The translations under genes and the position numbers were made by a program. Positions 10,650 through 22,370 of a DNA stretch of 64,000 nucleotides are shown here, piece by piece. The notes under the pieces were generated by a model. The model saw only the letters and a program-made list of their open reading frames with translations. It did no database searches and was not told the origin of the DNA. How positions within the stretch are numbered: the stretch's first letter is position 1; each line of letters opens with the position of its first letter. This DNA is from Axinella damicornis (taxonomy: Eukaryota; Porifera; Demospongiae; Axinellida; Axinellidae). Where the stretch lies: the NCBI GenBank assembly GCA_963931865.1, contig OZ007516.1, forward strand, positions 10,087,285 through 10,151,284. Direction: 5' to 3'.

Positions 10650-11755
10650 TGACGGATACAAATTATGCGGAAAAAAAGATCGGTGTGCAGGGTGAAAAGT
10701 TAGTGTAGTAATGACGGTGTGGGTATAGGGATACAACAAATAGACAGCAGAACGATTTGGATACAAGGGAATAATAGGAATTATGTGGACCTGGTGAGTA
10801 TTGTTGCAAGACGTGACTAGTTACTGAAGTGGTGTGTGATTATACGGAGGGGACATACGGGCACAGCAAATCGCAATAGCTACACTAAATTATACAGACA
10901 AAACAGTGGATGATGATGAAACGTGAAGGATGGTCTGAGAGTAGACTATGGAATGAACTCACAGATACGTTTCGGGGACGAGTCTCACGGTAGTTCTCTT
11001 GAGGTTGGGGACGAGGTAGGTATGTAAACTTGAACTGGAGGAGGTTGCTGAGCTCGATCGCTAACAGGACAAGTGCACAAAAGACAGGACTAACACGTGG
11101 GTCGTACTTTATGTAGCGTTGTTTCCGGCCCGCGCGCCGCTTTTGGTTGCACAAAGTGTATATAGCGGCGCGGCGTAGGCCTCTAGGATCTAGGAGGCGG
11201 ATGAGCAGCATGCATGTGGGAGGTAGTAGTAGGTGTGGTTAGCTACGTCACGGATGTAGCGGCGTGGCGCCGTGTTATCTAGAGGCGTGGCTAGAAAGAG
11301 CATTTTTAGAATCAAAATTTGATGATGTCACATTAAAACTCAATGAAAAATTTAAACCTACATGACTAAAGTTCTTTAGCTACTTGAAGATATAAATCTT
11401 TTTCTCCATTGGCCGCTGTGATGTGTGTGTATGTATGATGGGTGGATAAAGAGTGTAACATGGTTGGTACGTGTACAAATGTGTGCGAGTTGCTTTTGCA
11501 TGTCTATGTGTGCAGTTCAATGTTGATGTGTTACCTGGTTACGGCGGCGGTATTGGTGAGGGTTTACTGGAGGGGTGTCTATATAATGTAATGTGTGTAG
11601 AGAATGAGTACAACATGTCTCAAAGCTGCATTGAATTGATTCAGAGTTTAGTCTCACTTACAGGGATGTGGAGGGTAAAGTGGGTTGTCTATAGTATAAT
11701 ATGTGTGTAGGGAATGAGTACAACATTTGTTAGTGTCAAAGCTGAATTGAATGCA
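10650..11755. other. no gene supported
   Basis: Short ORFs only. Near 11100-11280 there is a GC-rich stretch with GGCGCGGCG and GTAGCGGCGTGGCGCCG. A minus-strand reading frame at 10885-11211 (108 codons) has no motif I recognise. Confidence 0.4.
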
Positions 11756-11759
11756 TGGT

Positions 11760-14410
11760 ATACACTTTTATGTTGTAGGGTATAGTGATGTACATGGAGT
11801 TGGTAGATGGTTACCGGGTGGAGGGGGTAAGGGAGCTGGAGGAGGAAATTTGGACTTACATGGACTTGGCATTATGGGAGTAGGCGGGAATGGAGGTGGA
11901 GGTGGTAGTAGTGGGGTGGGTACCACAGGAGGAGTAGGGTGGGTTGGTGGGTGGGGAGTGGCTGCATCTGGAAATGGTTTATGATATGCATTGTTGGTAT
12001 AATCATGTCCCAATTTGCACGTTTGGCATAGAGTGTTATGCAGGGGGCCGTTGTGTGTGTGGATATGTGATCAGATAGTGGCGGCTTACGTGGGGCTGAG
12101 GTAGGAGGAGTAGGGTCGGTTGTTGGGGGGGGAATGGCTGCATTTGGAAATGGTTTATGATATGCATTGTTGGTATAATCATGTCCCAATTTGCACGTTT
12201 GGCATAGAGTGTTATGCAGGGGGCCGTTGTGTGTGTGGATATGTGATCAGATAGTGGCGGCTTACGTGGGGCTGAGGTAGGAGGAGTAGGGTCGGTTGTT
12301 GGGGGGGGAATGGCTGCATTTGGAAATGGTTTATGATATGCATTGTTGGTATAATCATGTCCCAATTTGCACGTTTGGCATAGTGTTATGCAGGGGGCCG
12401 TTGTGTGTGTGGATATGTTATCAGATAGTGGGGGCTTACGTGGGGCTGAGGTAGGAGGAGTAGGGTCGGTTGTTGGGGGGGGAATGGCTGCATTTGGAAA
12501 TGGTTTATGATATGCATTGTTGGTATAATCATGTCCCAATTTGCACGTTTGGCATAGAGTGTTATGCAGGGGGCCGTTGTGTGTGTGGATATGTTATCAG
12601 ATAGTGGTGGCTTACGTGGGGCTGAGGTAGGAGGAGTAGGGTCGGTTGTTGGGGGGGGGGGGGGGGAATGGCTGCATTTGGAAATGGTTTATGATATGCA
12701 TTGTTGGTATAATCATGTCCCAATTTGCACGTTTGGCATAGTGTTATGCAGGGGGCCGTTGTGTGTGTGGATATGTTATCAGATAGTGGGGGCTTACGTG
12801 GGGCTGAGGTAGGAGGAGTAGGGTCGGTTGTTGGGGGGGGAATGGCTGCATTTGGAAATGGTTTATGATATGCATTGTTGGTATAATCATGTCCCAATTT
12901 GCACGTTTGGCATAGAGTGTTATGCAGGGGGCCGTTGTGTGTGTGGATATGTGATCAGATAGTGGCGGCTTACGTGGGGCTGAGGTAGGAGGAGTAGGGT
13001 CGGTTGTTGGGGGGGGAATGGCTGCATTTGGAAATGGTTTATGATATGCATTGTTGGTATAATCATGTCCCAATTTGCACGTTTGGCATAGAGAGTTATG
13101 CAGGGGGCCGTTGTGTGTGTGGATATGTTATCAGATAGTGGGGGCTTACGTGGGGCTGAGGTAGGAGGAGTAGGGTCGGTTGTTGGGGGGGGAATGGCTG
13201 CATTTGGAAATGGTTTATGATATGCATTGTTGGTATAATCATGTCCCAATTTGCACGTTTGGCATAGAGTGTTATGCAAGGGGCCGTTGTGTGTGTGGAT
13301 ATGTGATGAGATAGTGGTGGCTTACGTGGGGCTGAGGTAGGAGGAGTAGGGTCGGTTGTTGGGGGGGGAATGGCTGCATTTGGAAATGGTTTATGATATG
13401 CATTGTTGGTATAATCATGTCCCAATTTGCACGTTTGGCATAGAGTGTTATGCAGGGGGCCGTTGTGTGTGTGGATATGTGATCAGATAGTGGCGGCTTA
13501 CGTGGGGCTGAGGTAGGAGGAGTAGGGTCGGTTGTTGGGGGGGAATGGCTGCATTTGGAAATGGTTTATGATATGCATTGTTGGTATAATCATGTCCCAA
13601 TTTGCACGTTTGGCATAGAGTGTTATGCAGGGGGCCGTTGTGTGTGTGGATATGTTATCAGATAGTGGGGGCTTACGTGGGGCTGAGGTAGGAGGAGTAG
13701 GGTCGGTTGTTGGGGGGGGGGGGGGGGGAATGGCTGCATTTGGAAATGGTTTATGATATGCATTGTTGGTATAATCATGTCCCAATTTGCACGTTTGGCA
13801 TAGAGAGTTATGCAGGGGGCCGTTGTGTGTGTGGATATGTTATCAGATAGTGGGGGCTTACGTGGGGCTGAGGTAGGAGGAGTAGGGTCGGTTGTTGGGG
13901 GGGGAATGGCTGCATTTGGAAATGGTTTATGATATGCATTGTTGGTATAATCATGTCCCAATTTGCACGTTTGGCATAGAGTGTTATGCAAGGGGCCGTT
14001 GTGTGTGTGGATATGTGATGAGATAGTGGTGGCTTACGTGGGGCTGAGGTAGGAGGAGTAGGGTCGGTTGTTGGGGGGGGAATGGCTGCATTTGGAAATG
14101 GTTTATGATATGCATTGTTGGTATAATCATGTCCCAATTTGCACGTTTGGCATAGAGTGTTATGCAGGGGGCCGTTGTGTGTGTGGATATGTGATCAGAT
14201 AGTGGCGGCTTACGTGGGGCTGAGGTAGGAGGAGTAGGGTCGGTTGTTGGGGGGGGAATGGCTGCATTTGGAAATGGTTTATGATATGCATTGTTGGTAC
14301 GTTTGGCATAGAGTGATAATTATGCAGGGGGCCGTTGTGTGTGTGGATATGTTATGAGATAGTGGTGGCTTACGTGGGGCTGAGGTAGGAGGAGTAGGGT
14401 TGGTTGGTGA
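11760..14410 (-). repeat. 14-copy ~176-bp tandem array with exon-like units
   Basis: GGGGCCGTTGTGTGTGTGGA recurs about every 176 bp from about 12042 to 14328 (14 copies); a diverged unit lies at 11846-12040. A block of four units is repeated: the minus-strand frame at 13096-13425 gives the same 109 residues as 13808-14137, offset 712 bp. A variable G run (7, 8, 14-16) sits in each unit. Read on the minus strand, each unit contains TTTCCAAATGCAG (acceptor-like), a Pro-rich segment of about 48 nt, then CCCCAC/GTAAGC (donor-like). This resembles the 54-nt exons of the upstream gene at 14503-14803. It may be an expanded exon-intron unit or plain satellite DNA. Confidence 0.85.
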
Positions 14411-14502
14411 AGGGCATGGAGAGGTATGCAGAGGGGTGATGCTAAAACTATTGTTATGAGACAATGCACTTGCAGTAAAATGGAATTGCATTGATAACTT
14501 AC

Positions 14503-15148
14503 AAGTGGGGTGAAAGCGTTTGGATGGGGGTGGAGAGGGTGAGGGTGGACTTTCACCTGTAAAGTGTATTGGTTGTGCCAGGAACACATGGCATGTATAC
14601 TTGTGTTGTTATGTATAGGATCAAAGCTGCAAGGATTTTGATGTGTTATAGGCACATGTGGTCAGTTATTAAAATTTGATGTCAGCTGTGAGGTTATGAA
14701 TTGTGCAGTGATGTATACTCGTAGCAGAATGCATTGATATATAACTTACATGTGGATCGGGAGCGTTTGCGGATGGCCTCAAAAGGTGAGGGTGGAGCTT
14801 GATCTGTAAAGGGTAGAAGTTGTGGAAATGAACATTGTGAATAATGTACAATTTTATGTATAGTGAGTTGGTATTGCTAATAGCCAAATTGTATTTGTTT
14901 GATAGGTGTGAACCTATATAGCTCAAAGACAAAGAGAGGGATATGCTAACATCGTCAGCACACTCCGCTGCTTCAGTGGTACCATCCGGTCTCCCCCCAC
15001 TCTTACTGACCGAGTACCCTGCTACTTCAGTGGTGCCCTTAGGTCTCCCACGCTTACGATTCAATACCTTCCCGCATTCATTGCACATTTTGCTGCGAAC
15101 ATGAACAGAATTTCCACAGGCTTCACACTTCTTGTATCCCTTAGGCAT
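14503..15148 (-). CDS. zinc-ribbon/AT-hook-like protein, 5' exons
   Basis: Starts MPKGYKKCEACGNSVHVRSK then MCNECGKVLNRKRGRPKGTT. That is four cysteines in two CxxC pairs (a small zinc ribbon) followed by RGRPKGTT and GGRPDGTT, which resemble AT-hooks that bind the DNA minor groove. Exon 1 runs from 15148 to a donor near 14957 (GAT/GTTAGC). Two more exons have good signals: 14750-14803 and 14503-14556. Each is exactly 54 nt, has CTTTACAG before and GTAAGT after, and the two encode related 18-residue segments (IKLHPHLLRPSANAP.. and VKVHPHPLHPHPNAF..). Downstream exons may come from the 176-bp array. No family name is assigned; the function is unknown. Confidence 0.55.
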
Positions 15149-15159
15149 AGCTATTGCAA

Positions 15160-15615
15160 GTTGGACTCACACCAGATTGCAACTTCTGTGAAAATCACTT
15201 GTTGCTGGTCACCAAACTGCAGTTGGTCCAGAACGTCTCAGTGTCACTAAACTGTAGTTGGTCCGGAACGCCTCAGTGTAGATCGGTAACTTCACCTTGT
15301 GGATGAGAAGGTAGAGTGCATACCTATGGTAACATTTGTACAGTCTATTATCCTACCTCCTCACCAACAGAAGACGGATTGCACTGGATTTCCCTAGCAC
15401 TCCAAACACAATGATCAGTAAGCAACGCTAACAAAAGAAAGCACAACACGTGTACACGAGCCAAGTGCACGTGAGCACGTGACATCCACGCGACACCAGG
15501 CCAGGGTACACCACATGCACAGGTGACCTTCGGCGCCGCGCGCGGTGTACGTACGACGACGACGTGGACAGAACCTAGTGTACCTGTACCTGTGGGCTTC
15601 CTCGAAGAGAGCGTT
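15160..15615. other. no gene seen; small duplication
   Basis: A ~35-bp unit (AAACTG.AGTTGGTCC.GAACG.CTCAGTGT) occurs twice at 15210-15285. The rest, including a CGCGCGC-rich stretch near 15530-15550, shows no supported gene. Confidence 0.4.
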
Positions 15616-15619
15616 CACA

Positions 15620-16660
15620 ACTTAGCCAGCACGGTATATAAGAGTCAGTGAACGACAGCGATCACGGCCGTGTCGTCAGAATCTTCGTGTGCCTTTCCTA
15701 AGAACCGTACTGTCACCGGAAGTCGAAGTGAGCGCTCGAGCAATGGCCAACGGCGAGACTAAAGCGCTCATATCTCCACCACCAAGGTGAGTTTCAGCAC
15801 CAACTTTTTACGTTAAGGCCAGAGCATGATAGCGATCACGGCGGTGTAGTCAGAATCTCTGTAGGCCAATCCTAAGTACTCAAACATTATATTATGTTAT
15901 ATTATTTATTTATTTACGCGGCACAATTTTTCCCCTACCAGGAGTGTAACGAGGGGCAACCGCACTCCTGGTAGCCGCAGTTAAACGGTAGCACAAGCTA
16001 AGTGTGACAGTTCGTTCCAAATATCACACATCACCATGATAGCTATATACACAAATCAAGTACCATTCATATAAAGTTGCCGCGTTGCAACCTGCCGTAG
16101 CGCAAGCAATATGTTCTAATTAACGCACATGCCACGTGGCAACCACGCTCAAGTCGATCGCGAGCAATGGCCACCGAAAGTAAGACAAGACATTATTACA
16201 ACACTCACAGCTTAGCCAGCACGGTGAGTTTCGGTATATATGCGTCAGTGAACGACAGCGATCACGGCCGTGTGGTCAGAATCTTCGTGTGCCTTTCCTA
16301 AGAACGGTACTGCCACCAGAAGTCGAGAGAGCGCTCGAGCAATGGCGGCCAACGGCGAGACAAAAGCGCTCATATCTCCACCACCAAGGTGAGTTTCAGC
16401 ACCAACTTTTATCATTCAGGTCAGTGCATGATAGCGATCTCTGTAGGCCAATCCTAAGTACTCAAACATTATTTATATTATGTTGGATTATATTATATTA
16501 TATTACGCGGCACAATTTTCTCTATACCAGGAGTGTAATTACGCGGCACAATTTTTCCCCTACCAGGAGTGTAATATTTACGCGGCACAATTTTTCCCCT
16601 ACCAGGAGTGTAACATTACGCGGCACAATTTTTCCTATACCAGGAGTGTAACGTATGAAG
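15620..16660 (+). repeat. GCGATCACGGCC repeat family, array B
   Basis: Two diverged units of the family in 5518-7170. They end in four copies of a ~36-bp unit ACGCGGCACAATTTTTCCCC..CAGGAGTGTAA at about 16502-16652. Confidence 0.9.
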
Positions 16661-18407
16661 CCTCGAGATACAAAAATAAAAACTGCAAAATTTTAACGTC
16701 AAATTATGAATGATAACACGTGGAAGCGGCGAGCAAGCGATGGCATTTTATAACGGTATTTCTAGCCTTCAAACGGCCTTCCAGACTCCAGTGGACCCGT
16801 CTACACCCATTAGCCTGCTACGATAACGAGACTCAGCGTGGGAAGTGCGACAAGTCAAGTTCACTGAGCAGCAATGATCGGCGAGTATGCCGCAAACCAG
16901 GTGGTTATTCGTCATTTTTCGAAATTCTTGCCAACAACAGAGGCCCAGATATGCTAGCCTCATTCCCAGGATGGGGAGGGAAAAAGGCTGGGTTTTTACA
17001 ATTTGCACATACGCTTAATTTTCGGTAACCAATACACATATTCTTAAGGGGGTGGGTGCAAATTAGCCTCGTACCCAGGCCCACACGCGGAACGCGGAAG
17101 AGGGCCTGGTACACTTGGCAAAATTCCTGTATGTGCGCAGTCAGCATAACTGTGTAGGCGATTACATTCCTTACTTGGATGTGCAAAAATGTACGGAATA
17201 TGCAAATTTTCATATGGAAGTGCGATCCTCTGTACACTATTTGTTGCTCTTCTGGTGCTTGTCTTTCATTAGCTTCTTCCTCTCCTACTGTTACCCAGGG
17301 GCGATGCTGGTTTGACATCCCCATTACAAATGAGGTCACTGGCTTGAGTCTTGGCAGAAACTGATTGTGAGTTCATCTTGTAATGTAATTATTAACTGTA
17401 GCCAAAAGGAATTGTTTTTGCTACCAGGAAAGGCACTTATCAAAACTCAAAATTGGTGAATGCTCATGGCAGTTTATACTGCAATGAGGACTTACCCATG
17501 TCCTCAGCGGCATTCTGTGCACTGATCACCTTCATAGATCCAGAACGTTGACTAACAAGTTGAGATTGAGCACATTGAGCTCGAATCACTTGCTGACTTC
17601 CTGTGGTGTAACACTAGACTGCTTAGGCGTAAAGGAGTAAGTGACTGATGCTGCAATTGAGTCTGAGGAGTCTACTGTACGTTGCTAGCTTGCATGCATC
17701 ATGATAACTTGTGACTACTAAAATTAATGACGTGAACTGCTGTCACGTGAATTGCGCTCTACAAATGCGGTTGCCCTGGATGCTTCTGGATGTAATTACC
17801 CATAGTGTCACTAGTGTGTAGTGTCCCTAGTATTCATGGTGTCGCAGTGTCCCTAGTGTCCAAGTGGGGCTGTGAAATGCCAAGTCCGGAATTACCCTAC
17901 TGTCCGGAAATCCCCTCACTTACCTTGTATAGGGTAAGCCTGAATGAGACATACGGTGAAACCGACAGTGGACCTCCGTAAATAAGGACACAGTATAATA
18001 GACCTCTCAACTCAGGCTCCGTCCTCTAGTCCCATGAATCTCACTGCCAACCCCCCCCCCCCCCCCCCCCCCCCTCGCCCTTGACCTGCAAGCCATGAAA
18101 ATGAAAATCTTCCGTATAGGAGATGCACCAGTGCATCTCCGCACAGCCTAATCTCAAAAGGCGCTCTAATTATGCGTCCTTTCTAATTCTGCCTCAAATT
18201 CAAAGTCTCAAACCAATAATGCGTCACACTCTGGGGACTAATATCATGTAATACGCCGCATGGCAGCTAGGTCGAAAGGGTACACAGTGGAGTTGAATGG
18301 CGAAGAGGGTGCATCACATCACTGCCTGTGAGCATTGATGTATAAAGGTACAGTTGCAATATGGCTGGGATATCAGTGAAGGTACGAGAAAGCAACTCAC
18401 ATACCGT
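16661..18407. other. no gene supported; TE remnants
   Basis: Near 16955 (TAGCCTCATTCCCAGGA) and 17067 (TAGCCTCGTACCCAGGCC) are ends of the fold-back family, without clear partners. A run of about 22 C lies at about 18052-18074. I see nothing else beyond short ORFs. Confidence 0.4.
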
Positions 18408-18765
18408 ATTTCCGCGATCAAACGCCACACTCGATTAGTGGCCGCCCTCAAATAATAGTCGTACCTCCAGAAGGGATGAACGAATAAACGCTACCCTTGT
18501 TTAGTAGCCGCAGCTAGTATTCGAACGGTCGGCGGTCGATCAAAGCGCTTTGTGTAGCCCTCGAGAACCGTGACTGTTTCACTGTGAGCGTGAAGAGGGA
18601 AGAACTGATTTTGTTGTTCATATTCCCCGAGAGCTGTCTAAGCGTTTGAGTTCGATGCACGGGTGGCAAGCGACATATGACCGGCGAAATGTTTCATGAC
18701 AGTAATGGCTTTAGCGTTTCCTACCATTTTGTCGGGAAGATTATGAACGAATGCACCTAGTGTAA
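18408..18765 (+). mobile_element. MITE family 2 (ACCGTATTTCCG ends), partial copy
   Basis: Begins ATACCGTATTTCCGCGATCA and runs through AGTGGCCGCCCTC, CCTCCAGAAGGG and CGAACGGTCGGCGG. It is homologous to 34042-34290 and, inverted, to the complete copy 19930-20483. Confidence 0.75.
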
Positions 18766-18939
18766 CATGTACATGTAACAACATGTGTATGGGTTTGCAA
18801 GTCCCCCTTATTATATCCACCTCTCTCCACCCTTCACTCCATTCCGTTCTCTCCCTTCCTCCTCCCTTCCTCTGCCCTTCCTCCTCCCTTCCCTCCTCCC
18901 ATCTTTCCTCCCTCCTCTCCTCCCTTCCCATCTCCATAG

Positions 18940-19145
18940 CTGCCTACCATCCATTCCACCAGGGCTTCAGGTGGACGACACTCAGGGACGAAAACGCCAG
19001 AGTAAGTCACTCTAACAGATACTGTGGTACCTTTCACACCCCCACCAGTTCTTGCAGGGATTGCAATGCCATGTACTGTAACATACATCTATGTGGCTTA
19101 CACTGTGACCAACTGACGGTGTTCACCACTATGATTGAGCACTAA
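18940..19145 (+). pseudogene. possible transposase C-terminal Cys-rich tail
   Basis: After a pyrimidine-rich stretch and an AG, one frame reads GLQVDDTQGRKRQ; a second frame, shifted, reads RYCGTFHTP..SSCRDCNAMYCNIHLCGLHCDQL and ends at TAA near 19143. The closely spaced Cys/His pattern resembles the zinc-binding tail of piggyBac-type transposases. The frame change suggests a dead copy. The family assignment is tentative. Confidence 0.3.
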
Positions 19146-19314
19146 ATTCCAGACTGGTAATCTCAGACCCACCCTGACACAGTAATGTGGGCCATATTGG
19201 ATACAGTATAATTATTTTGTTTGATATATTATTGTTCCATGAAGCTCCAGCAGTAGAAAGGTTATATAGAGGAGTGAAGCAAGATGTAAACATTAGGTAT
19301 ACTGGTAGTACAAC

Positions 19315-19790
19315 TCATTGTTCCATTACACTCCTGGTAGGGGAAAAATTGTGCCGCGTAAATAACCTAATGTAAATTAATAATTAACGTTTGACTACTT
19401 AGGAATGGCCTGCAAAGATTCTGACTACACCGTCGTGATCGCTATCATGCACTGTCCTCACCGTACAATTTTGGTGCTGAAACTCACCTTGGTGGTGGAG
19501 ATACAAGCGTGCCGTCGGCCGCCATTGCTCGATCGCTCTCTTCGACGTTGGTTGCCAGTACAGTCTTATGGAGGCCCCACAAAGATTCTGACCACACGGC
19601 TGTGATCGCTGTGATAGCGACTACTTTATGAATGGTACTTGAGAGCACTAAATAATTTCTGATCTTATATAGCTATCATGGTACTCACATGATGTGTGAT
19701 AATAAATGAACTGTCACACCTAGCTTGTGCTACCGTTTAACCACGGCTACCAGGAGTGCGGTTGCCCCTCGTAACTATGAAGGTTCGATT
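19315..19790 (-). repeat. GCGATCACGGCC repeat family, inverted copy C
   Basis: One diverged unit of the same family, in reverse orientation, bounded by TTACACTCCTGGTAGGGG at about 19328 and CAGGAGTGCGGTTGCCCCTC at about 19751-19770. Confidence 0.85.
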
Positions 19791-19929
19791 AACAAAGGGT
19801 GGTATCCCCGTTGCCTTATGCACTTAGTATTCGCTTTACCGATCGATTGGGTACGTGTCACAGAAGACAAGGATCCTCCAGTATCACCAACAGGTAACAA
19901 CTTGCATGTGGTGATGTCATGATCACATA

Positions 19930-20483
19930 TACCATATTTCCGTTATCAAACTCTGCGGCTGCTATTTATTTCATAACGCAGTTGGTACTATTTGAGGGTG
20001 GCCACTAATCAAAAGCAGCATTTGTTGAACTCAGCATGAACAAGGAAGCAAGGAAACAGATTGGAGCACCGTGTATGTACACATATACAAAGAAGCTTAA
20101 AATGTTGCTTCAGCTCCATGTGGTACCATCATAGTCATCCCGACATAACTAGGAAACTGCCATTACTGTTGCAAAAGATTTCGCCAGTCACACGTCACTT
20201 GCCCCCCATGCCTCGACCTCAGGAATTGCCAAACATTCATAGACAGCTCTCGGGGATCATGACCAACAATCTGTTCTCCTCTCTTGACGCTCACAGCAAA
20301 GCAGTCACATTCCTCGAAGGCTAGACAAAGTGCTTCAATCGATCGCCGACCATTCGAATACTAGCCGTGGCTACCAATTAAAACGAGGGCAGCGTTTCTT
20401 TCGTTCAACCCTTCTCGAGGTGCGGCTATTATTCGAGGGTGGCCACTAATCAAGGTCGGCGTTTGATCCCGAAAATACGGTAC
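19930..20483 (-). mobile_element. MITE family 2, complete ~555-bp copy
   Basis: Ends are ACCATATTTCCGTTATCAAA and, inverted, GTTTGATCCCGAAAATACGG. Both are next to TA, which would suit a TA target site. The interior matches 18480-18765 in reverse (CCGAGAGCTGTCTA-type block, TTCGAATACTAGC, GATCGCCGACC). No ORF of transposase size is present. Confidence 0.75.
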
Positions 20484-21050
20484 AATCGTTGTTCTTATTA
20501 TTCGATCGTGAAAATGTTTCACGTTGCTAATATTCGCCGTTGTTGGGTAGCAACGAAACTATTTTACATGCAGGTGTCTCTGCACTGTGGTCAATACTAT
20601 TTTGGTGGAGAAAGAATAATAAGATTGTGTAATAGGGATGGTTGAACCTGTTTTTGGTTTGCATTGACAATAATACACAGATGCGGAAGAGCAGCGAAGA
20701 ATGGGGTTCGAAGGCCTAGTATCGTTCATCATGTGTGTGTCGTTAGGTTGATGCGAGATGGTCATAAGGGAGTGGAGCCTGTAGTCATTTCAGCAGGTCC
20801 TGAAGCAGTTCATCGTCCAGTCGGCTTGGCTCGAATGCTCTGCGGCTAGTCGAAACTCCCTGACGATCTACACAACTTCGTCGGCTAGTTTTAAACTTAC
20901 ATGTATGTGTGGTTGGGCCTCACATGTCCACCTGACATCAATCACCTGATGGATAATACCAGGTCTTCCCATTTACTGTGCGCCATTCTTCCACATCAGT
21001 GTATTATTGTCAACCAAACCAAAGAACAGAATAAATTGGGGTAGGCCTGG
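20484..21050. other. no gene supported
   Basis: A partial fold-back element arm is recognisable near 20645-20705 (GTTTGCATTGACAATAATAC, shared with 28140-28160 and 29690-29705). Nothing else is supported. Confidence 0.4.
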
Positions 21051-21530
21051 GAATGAGGCTAGCCTCAGAGCATATCCAAGGTACATGGGGTAGGCCTGGG
21101 AACGAGCATATGCAAGGTACATGGGGTAGGCCTGGGAACGAGCGTATCCAAGGTACATGGGGTAGGCCTGGGAACGAGCATATGCAAGGTACATGGGGTA
21201 GGCCTGGGAACGAGCGTATCCAAGGTACATGGGGTAGGCCTGGGAACGAGCATATGCAAGGTACATGGGGTAGGCCTGGGAACGAGCGTATCCAAGGTAC
21301 ATGGGGTAGGCCTGGGAACGAGCATATGCAACGTACATGGGGTAGGCCTGGGAACGAGCATATCCAAGGTACATGGGGTAGGCCTGGGAACGAGCATATA
21401 CAACGTACATGGGGTAGGCCTGGGAACGAGCATATGCAAGGTACATGGGGTAGGCCTGGGAACGAGCATATGCAAGGTACATGGGGTAGGCCTGGGAACG
21501 AGCATATGCAAGGTACATATACATGTAACA
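21040..21530 (+). repeat. 36-bp minisatellite derived from a MITE end
   Basis: About 12-13 copies of a 36-bp unit GGGGTAGGCCTGGGAACGAG plus CATATGCAAGGTACAT. The first 20 bases equal the right end of the TAGCCTCGTTCCCAG fold-back family. Variants TATGCAAGG and TATCCAAGG alternate in the left half, a two-unit higher-order pattern. The frame-preserving length makes long ORFs on both strands (12-residue repeats); these are not treated as genes. Confidence 0.9.
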
Positions 21531-21574
21531 TCTGAACCTGGGATTTCTGGTCCAGGCAGCTCTCTGTACAGAGT

Positions 21575-21830
21575 TGCTGTTCCCGGACTGTGTCCGCTTC
21601 AGCCACATGTTGCTGCCCGATTCTGTCCGCTTCAGCTGCTGCTCCACGATTGTGTCAACTTCAGCTGCTGTTCCCTGATTGTGTTAACTTCAGCCGCTGC
21701 TCCCCAACTGCATCCACTTCAGCTGCTGCTCCTCGATTGCATCTGCTTCAGCTATTCTACTGTTCCCCGATTGTGTCTGTTTCAGGTGCTGCTCCCCAAC
21801 TGCACACTCCGACTCCATCCATTTCAGCGC
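21575..21830 (+). repeat. ~33-bp GCTGCTG repeat (family also at 28440 and 61600)
   Basis: Seven or so diverged copies of TTCAGCTGCTGCTCCCCGAT plus TGTGTCCAC. Related arrays in inverted orientation lie at 28440-28690 and 61600-61860, so the repeat is dispersed. Confidence 0.8.
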
Positions 21831-21885
21831 CCAGCCGCGTTCTGAAAGGTTCCAACCCCTGCCCAGCGTTCTCGAGCATTCTTAG

Positions 21886-22341
21886 CAATATGCAGGTCGC
21901 CAATCACACCAACGAGTCCACACAGGAGAGAAGCCATTCCAGTGTGAGTTCTGCCAAAAGCACTTTAGACAAAGTAGCACTCTAAGATGTCACCTTAGGA
22001 TACACACAGGCGAAAAGCCATTCCTGTGTGAATTCTGCCCCAAGAGGTTCGCCCGTTATGCAGTTTGCCAATCACACCAACGAGTCCACACGGGAGAGAA
22101 GCCATTCAAGTGTGAGTTCTGCCCCAAGAGGTTCACACAATGTGCAACTCGCCAATCACACCAACGAGTCCACACAGGAGAGAAGCCATTCCAATGTGAG
22201 TTCTGTCACAAGCACTATGGACAGAGTAGCAGTCTTAGACGTCACCTTAGGATACACAAACAATTTAGATCTGACTCCGGATTGTATCATCATTTGAAAT
22301 CAGAGTCTCATGTAAGAATGACAGAAATTGTGAAAGGATAG
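21886..22341 (+). CDS. C2H2 zinc-finger protein, finger block 1
   Basis: Open frame of 151 codons to TAG at 22339, without its own start codon. A TAG at 21883 limits it upstream; the exon may begin at the AG at 21893-21894 (ATGCAG/GT). After a partial finger (HQRVH) come four complete C2H2 fingers: CEFCQKHFRQSSTLRCHLRIH, then CEFCPKRFARYAV.., CEFCPKRFTQCAT.. and CEFCHKHYGQSSS... TGEKPF linkers join them, typical of DNA-binding transcription factors. The stretch SDSGLYHHLKSESHV follows. Block 2 starts 30 bp downstream in another frame, so the two belong together through an intron (donor CAT/GTAAGA near 22311) or a frameshift. Confidence 0.8.
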   Translation, partial: QYAGRQSHQRVHTGEKPFQCEFCQKHFRQSSTLRCHLRIHTGEKPFLCEFCPKRFARYAVCQSHQRVHTGEKPFKCEFCPKRFTQCATRQSHQRVHTGEKPFQCEFCHKHYGQSSSLRRHLRIHKQFRSDSGLYHHLKSESHVRMTEIVKG

Positions 22342-22370
22342 AAGCATCAGAGCTTAACGAAACACCAAAG

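Noticed and set aside
10885..11211. 108-codon minus-strand ORF
   Set aside because: No motif, low-complexity charged start, no splice or start support.
11768..12013. Pro-rich minus-strand ORFs across the 176-bp array as one long gene
   Set aside because: Unit length is not a multiple of three and the G-run varies, so no continuous frame exists.
16289..16713. ORFs in the GCGATCACGGCC arrays (for example YLHHQGEFQHQLL..)
   Set aside because: The same fragments recur in non-coding dispersed repeats in both orientations with no domain.
16905..17339. 144-codon minus-strand ORF
   Set aside because: Covers fold-back element ends; no recognisable motif.
20973..21647. 224- and 198-codon minus-strand ORFs and a 160-codon plus-strand ORF with 12-residue repeats
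   Set aside because: By-product of a 36-bp satellite derived from a transposon end.
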